From NCBI GenBank assembly GCA_030407315.1, contig JALQPE010000953.1:1-34623 (forward strand): a stretch of 34,623 nt of DNA, in the 5' to 3' direction. How positions within the stretch are numbered: position 1 is the first letter of the stretch; the number at the start of each line of letters is the position of its first letter. Under the pieces are notes generated by a model. It did not search any database, had not been told where the DNA came from, and saw only the letters and a list, made by a program, of their open reading frames with translations. This stretch comes from Asparagopsis taxiformis (taxonomy: Eukaryota; Rhodophyta; Florideophyceae; Bonnemaisoniales; Bonnemaisoniaceae). The translations under genes were made by a program, and so were the position numbers. Shown here in pieces: positions 29,367 through 34,623 of this stretch.

Positions 29367-32300
29367 CTAGTGTACTGTAATTGGATATGCTGGGATGCTG
29401 AGATGATTATCCGACAACGAGTCTTGCTGGGCACGGTGCGGAGAAGTTTTGATCATCCGACAGTCGCCGCGCGCCGTGTCCGGCGAGAGTCGGAGTTGTG
29501 AGATATTGTGGCGATATTGAGCCGTCTTTAACGCTTTTGTGAGCATGTCTGCTGCATTCTTTTGTGATGGTGTATATTCTAGTTTGACTTGTTTGCGGGT
29601 AATGAGTTCTTTCAGGAAATGGTATTTGACGTCAAGGTGTTTTGATTTAGGCGTAGGGTGGTCCGCGTTTGCCGTTGTAATGGCACTCATGTTGTCCATG
29701 TAAATTATGGTTGGATTGTTTTCGGGATGTCGGAGGTCGGCCAGTAGGTTTCTGATGCACAGGACATGTTGTCCGGTGTGGTAGCCAGCCACGTACTCGG
29801 CTGCCCATGTGCTGGGTGCGATGAATCGTTGGCGTTTTGATTGCCATGCTATAGGTGAGCCATTATAAGTTATATATGTTCCAGTTGTGGACCTTCTTGT
29901 GTCTGCACAGGCTGCGAAATCGCTGTCTGAAGATGCCTCGAGGTTTGATTTGTGTTTTGAGGAGTAGGATATGCCCTGTTCTTTCGTGCCGCTTAGGTAT
30001 TGAAGGACTCGTATTGCAGCAGTCCAGTGAGATTGTTTTGGTTTGTGTGCAAAACGACCAAGGTAGCCGGTTATGAATGCAATATCTGGCTGAGTTGAAT
30101 CAGACAAGTATCGCAGACTGCCGATAAGTCCGTGATAGTTGTGTATCTTTGTGTCCAGTGGTTTGTCATGTTTGGGATAGTAATGTAGATGCCATTGGTG
30201 TTGATGCCGGTTTGCAGTTGTCCATACCGAACTTGTGAAGTATTTGGGATATATAGGCTGGCTGTGAGATAGTTATAGACTCGGGTGTGCGTACTACTTT
30301 CCATCCCAGTATGTGATCGACTGGGCCCAAGTCTTTAAGGACATATTTGGTTTGAATATGTTGTTTAGTGTGGTCGCGTAGTTCGGAGTCATTGGAAATG
30401 ACTAGAAAATCATCCACGGTGATGTCGAAGAATACGAATTTGCGTGTGTCAGTTGTTGACGTTAGTAAGTATGTGCTGCTGTCACTTGAAAGTCCAGTGA
30501 AGTTGGTCAGCTGAAAGTGTTTAGAGAGTCCTTGAGAGAATATGTGGCATGCCTGACGTGCGCCGTACATATTGTCAGTTAGTTTGCCAACGCAGCCGGG
30601 ATACTTGATGGTTCCATCGAAGCGCGGGGGCTGATGAATGTATATTGTTTGGGAGTCGTTGAATGATTCGTGGAGGAAAGCTGCTTCTAAATCCCAATGA
30701 TGTGCTTCATATCCGTGTGCAGCGGCCAATGCAAGAGCGACGCGTATTGCATCACGATCTGCGACGGGGGAGGATATGGAATCGGGGTCGTAATGTTCAT
30801 GCGGTTTCTGGAGGTCGCCGCGAACGTTGCAGCGTGTTTTTCTGGATATGGGGTTGCCATTAGAATCTGTCTTAGTCTTTAGCACTGTTTTGTAGGGGAG
30901 AATTTTGGTTGTTGGTGGTAGGGAGGAGCGTGGAACATATGTAATCGTGCCTCTATGTTCGAGGTTATCGAGTTCTGCATTCCATGACTTTGCCCATTCC
31001 GCACTATCGGGCGCATTGCGGGCTTCCGAGAGTGTTTTGGGTGATGTAAAGGTGGGGGGTGGAAGGAGTTGTGCTGTATGATGTGCTAGGTATGTGTGAG
31101 AATGCGTGGGTACCGTTTTAGTAGGGTCGGTATGTGGATCATACAGCTTGAAGTCGTGAACCCTGCATCGTGACACTGTGCAGGTAGACTTGTCGTATAC
31201 ATAGTAGTGATTGGCATCGTAACGACGTAAGTATTGCATTAATGTCGCTCTGGGTTGCAGTTTCGTGAGGGGTTGGCGGTTGTAGACGAAACCATATTGG
31301 CCGAATGGGAGAAAATTTGATACGTCGGGAACGGAGTTAGTCCAGAGTGATATGGGAGTTTGGCCATGGGCTGAAAGGGGGGCGTGATTGTGATGCTCAG
31401 TGGCGGCGCGTAGTGCATAATCCCAGAGGTGGTGTGGCAATTGGGATGAGTGGAGCATTGAGCGGACAATTTCTAGAAGAGTTCGGTTGACTCTTTCGGC
31501 TAAGGAATTCTCTTGCGGTGTATAGGATGTGGTGGGGTGCGTAGCTATATGATTCTGGTTGTAGAAGGTCTGGAGATCTTTGGAGAAGTATTCTCGGCCA
31601 TTGTCCATGGTGATGTCGGTTATGCGATACGGGGTAGTGTGGTGTATATGTGATATGAAGTCTTTGATATATGCTGCCGCTAGATTTTTGCGTGGTGCAA
31701 TGTGAACATGGAGGTATCGGCTGAATTCGTCTATGAACGTTGCAAAGTATAGGTTGTTTTCGAGGGATTCGACTCGAAATGGCCCACATATGTCAGTGTG
31801 AATGTGGGAACAAAGGGAGGCTGTACGTGGTCTGGAATGGAAAGGGGCTGAAACTTGTTTACCGACTGCGCATCCGGTGCAGGTAATTTTTGGCGGTGGT
31901 TCTTTCAAGGTATTGGGAAGGCCAGTGACAAGTCCTTTAATGGCTAGTTGATGGATGCGTGAGGGGTGTAAGTGGCCAAGACGAATGTGCCAATTGTGGT
32001 AGTCTTGGACAGTGCGCGTGTGTGGTTTTTGTAATATAATTGGAGGTGTGACATGCTTTGTGGGCATTGGTTGACGGGTCTTGTTGGTGTGTGTGGCAGG
32101 GACGATGTTTTGTGTTTGTGGAAGAGACCGGGAATGCGTGGGGTGAGAGGGTATCGAAAGCGGTTTGGTTGATGGGGATGGTGTGGGTGGTCTAGCAGTT
32201 GGTGCAGGGCGGTTTACCTGTATAGAGGTGGCGGGTTGTGGTGTATTCGTTCTGCGCGAGGAGGGACTGGGGATGAGGATGGTTCGTTGCGGTGGGGGTA

Positions 32301-32454
32301 GGCGCTGGCCGTGTGGTTGGCGAGGATTCCTAGACGGAATATGGGAAACTCGGTTCGTAGTACGTGCAGTATTGCGTGTTGCTGCACGGAATGGTTTAGG
32401 TACGGTTGTATGTGTTTTCTGGGGTCTGTTCCGTGGTTGTGTAGGGTTTTGCAA
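29367..32454 (-). pseudogene. Copia pol: integrase, RT, RNase H
   Basis: Integrase starts with HNWHIRLGHLH and CTGCAVGK (HHCC finger), then Asp in HTDICGPF, Asp in MDNGREY and Glu in NSLAERVNRT. Reverse transcriptase has HHWDLEAAFLH, the NMYGARQA segment and DITVDDFLVISN, in which Thr-Val-Asp-Asp replaces the usual Tyr-Val-Asp-Asp. The frame ends LLSQT at 30166. About 15 bases around 30170-30185 hold a single-base shift, after which the frame reading KPLDTKIHNYHGLIGSLRYL continues into RNase H (SDSDFAACADTRRST, SPIAWQSKRQ, MDNMSAI, KHLDVKYHFLKE). It ends at 29367. Confidence 0.9.
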
Positions 32455-33131
32455 GAGGAAACCGGCGGTTGATGTGTGCGAAAGCCATTACTTTGTGAGA
32501 TAACGTGGGTTGTGGGTGGGCTTTTGGTAGTATGTGATTGGTTGCGTTTGCGCTTGGTGCCAAGAGTAGTATTGAGAAAGTAAAGTCCGTGTTGTTTTGT
32601 GGCTTTCGCTTGGGTGATCTCTGGGGGTGGAGGCGGTTGTGGCCTTGTTATGTATGCTGCTTGTTTTTGGAAAACAACATCGTGGTTGGAAGTGAGTTGT
32701 CCGACAGATAGGAGGTTGTGAGAGGCGTTGGGGAGACATACTGCTTGAGGTAAGTTGAACGTTGTGTCGTTGTTAACACGTATAGTGGCTGGTCCTTGAT
32801 GTGTTGTGAGCGCACGGTCGCCGTTGTTCGTTATGGAGGGGTTGGTGTACGGGGTCATAGTCGGTTGTGGATGACGTAAATGCGTCGGTATAGCGCCTGA
32901 GTCCAGTAAGTAGGAAGAAGTGGAGGATCCATTTATTGTACTGTCTGCAAGATTCTGTTCATGTTGATAATCAGGTGATATGTGAGCGTCGGCATTTTGT
33001 TGTGGTACTGGAGGCGTCTGGGATGACTGTGGTAATTGGTATATGGTCGGCGGTGTATGAGGCGGGATGGCGTAGTGAGGTTCGGTTCTTTGGATAGGGG
33101 AGTGCATATAGTGCTGAGTGTATTGATCCAT
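32214..33131 (-). pseudogene. Copia protease and 5' pol region
   Basis: This frame holds SYLLDSGAIPTHL, an aspartic protease site (DSGA), then NLLSVGQLTS, typical of the protease-to-integrase region of copia polyproteins. It runs into a Pro/His/Thr-rich stretch and ends at 32214. The integrase frame overlaps it from about 32454, so the polyprotein switches frame in a low-complexity linker. Confidence 0.82.
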
Positions 33132-33319
33132 GGTTTGGGGAATTGAGGCTACAGCATGGGCGTTGTGAGTTGCTCGAGTAGAGTTGTTACGCCCGTTTTG
33201 TTTCTGAAGGAGGTTTCGTCTGGTGTAGCAGGATAGTGTTGAGTGGGTCGGGGTGCCGTGGAGGGTACACCATTGGCCGTGGTACCCAGGCGGTGCGGGG
33301 ATATGTGTGGTAAGAGTGG

Positions 33320-33348
33320 GTCTTGATAGTGTTCAACACTATCAAGAC
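33320..33348. repeat. 29-bp palindrome in copia gag region
   Basis: GTCTTGATAGTGTT, C, then AACACTATCAAGAC: exact 14-bp arms around one base. It lies inside the degenerate gag-like region, and its role is unknown. Confidence 0.88.
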
Positions 33349-33701
33349 TCAAGTTGAGGTGTATTTTGGTTTGTGTTGTGCCCGGGGTGATGGGTACCAC
33401 TGGTGGCGGGGGAGATGGGTTGGGTAAGGTTGATAAGAGGGTTGGGACGGAGGGGGGTAATATGGTGTATGAGGGTTGTACGATTGGTGTGTCGGTGAGG
33501 GAATTTGGTGTGGTGATGAGGGAGTGTGGGGTGTGGGAGTAGCTTTTTCATGCTCTACATGTTGAGAATGTCAAGTGGTGTGAAGAATTCATTTGTCGAT
33601 CGGTACTTTACTTCTTTATTGTTCGTGTGATAGCGTCGTCGTCGAGCTTAAATACTAATCTATATGTGTACTGTAATTGTGTATGTGTAATGTATGTATG
33701 A

Positions 33702-34623
33702 TCATCCAACTGACGGAGGCTCTTGCTGGTTGCGGGGTGGAGATGTTTTGATCATCCGACAGTCGCCGCACGCCGCAGGCTGCGAGAGCCGGAGTAATTT
33801 GAGTTTGTCTCTGAATTGAGCTGGTTTCAGGGCTTTTGTGAGGATATCTGCGCTGTTAGCGTTAGTTGGTGTACATTCAATTTGAATCTCCTTGCTTGCA
33901 ATCATTTCTTTCAGGTAGTGATACTTGACATCTATGTGTTTCGATTTGGGTGTTGGATGTGCGGTGTTTGCCGTGATTATTGCTCCAGAGTTCTCCATGT
34001 ATAGTTTGGTTGGTTGTGATTCTTGGTGGTGTAGATCACTGAGTAGATTGCGAATACATCGGATATGTTGTGCAGTGTGAAATACTGCGACGTATTCTGC
34101 CGCCCAAGTACTGGTGGCTATGGCTTTTTGCCTCTTGGATTGCCATGCTATGGGCGCGGAGTTGTATGTTATGTATGTTCCAGACGTAGATCTTCTCGTT
34201 TCTGTGCATGCTGCGTAGTCGCTGTCGGAATGGGATATTAATGTTTCTGTGATGCCACTTTTGTAGTGTATGCCAGTCTTCTGTGTCGCCTTGAGGTATC
34301 TTACCACTCGGAGTGCTGCTTGCCAGTGGTATGTTGTTGGTGCTTGTGAAAAGCGTCCCAGATATCCTGTTATAAACGAAATGTCTGGTCTTGTAGAATC
34401 GGCTAAGTATCAGAAACTTCCGATGATTGTTTGGTATTTGTTGGTGGATGTGTCGAGTGGTTTGGATTGATCATCATTCGGAGTCAGCAGTTCAGAAGCT
34501 ATCGGTGACGTAGCTGTTTTGGCATTTGTGAGGGAGTATTTCTCTATGAGGCTGTTGATGTATGCTAGTTGTGAGATACAGATACCTTTGTCAGTCCGGT
34601 CTACTTTCCAGCCTAATATGTGT
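33702..34623 (-). mobile_element. Ty1/copia retrotransposon 2, 3' end, cut by window edge
   Basis: A second copia copy lies on the same strand 3' end first, about 150 bp beyond the first. Its RNase H (34307-33702) parallels copy 1: SDSDYAACTETRRST, APIAWQSKRQ, KHIDVKYHYLKEM and the shared end GDCRMIKTSP. The upstream frame continues (YLADSTRPDISFITGYLGRF) but a TGA (34410-34412 on the plus coordinates) stands where copy 1 has the conserved Arg of GSLRYL. The rest of pol lies beyond 34623. Confidence 0.85.

Larger units (their letters stand above)
29367..33551 (-). mobile_element. Ty1/copia retrotransposon 1 (defective)
   Basis: On the minus strand the order is protease, integrase, reverse transcriptase, RNase H, which is the copia order. 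A C/A-rich, Pro/His/Thr-rich region upstream (33551-33149) is probably what remains of gag. At least two frame changes break the polyprotein. I could not identify the LTRs, so the outer limits are those of the coding sequence. The plus strand is strongly G/T-rich throughout. Confidence 0.85.

Noticed and set aside
33149..33551. 5' LTR of copia 1 with a primer-binding site at TGGTACCCATCACC
   Set aside because: The motif resembles a primer-binding site, but no matching LTR sequence was found at the other end of the element.

Overview
The window is a transposon-dense stretch of nuclear DNA from a eukaryote, most likely a fungus (about 0.65 confident; oomycete or red alga not excluded). The reasons are short GT-AG introns of roughly 50-100 bp, CT-rich leaders just before start codons, a CACTA/EnSpm-like transposase, and Ty3/gypsy and Ty1/copia retrotransposons with no operon logic. 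No rRNA, tRNA or CRISPR array was recognised.

Left part (1-3.5 kb): a 35-bp tandem array whose unit is itself a hairpin (314-836), a cloud of ACTGTCT/AGACAGT inverted motifs (960-1165), and an unrecognised minus-strand gene with a possible intron (1392-2485).

Centre-left (3.4-13.1 kb) is the most interesting block. Two plus-strand genes are separated and bounded by about 120-bp near-perfect palindromes. Gene 1 (3857-7328, about 1114 aa with two inferred introns) joins a bacterial-type beta-class DNA amino-methyltransferase (DPPYN, then DMFAG downstream) to a C-terminal SET domain. Gene 2 (9208-12751) carries a ParB-like N-terminal domain (DGLHRRG), a proline-rich linker, a Cys/His cluster and a 2-oxoglutarate/Fe(II) dioxygenase-like domain (HxD...H...R). 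Together they look like a DNA/chromatin-modifying pair, a methyl writer plus an oxidative modifier or eraser. This is inference; the domain motifs are visible in the sequence. Between the genes lies a nested inverted duplication that includes a dead copy of the SET gene tail.

Centre (13.9-25.5 kb): a CACTA/TNP2-like transposase gene (14132 to about 17593) followed by an ORF that is split by a 7.3-kb Ty3/gypsy element. The gypsy element (17827-25146, coding strand minus) has about 251-bp LTRs, a GTTAC target duplication, a nearly intact but interrupted gag-pol, and about 1.7 kb of extra coding sequence on the antisense strand. Removing the element and one GTTAC rejoins the host ORF in frame.

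Right part (25.5-34.6 kb): an eighth palindrome, a hairpin, about 3.4 kb with no convincing gene, then two minus-strand Ty1/copia elements (29.4-33.5 kb, and 33.7 kb to the window edge). Both are broken by frameshifts or stops and have a strong G/T bias on the plus strand. Several breaks in the window are single-base indels, so some could be sequencing errors.
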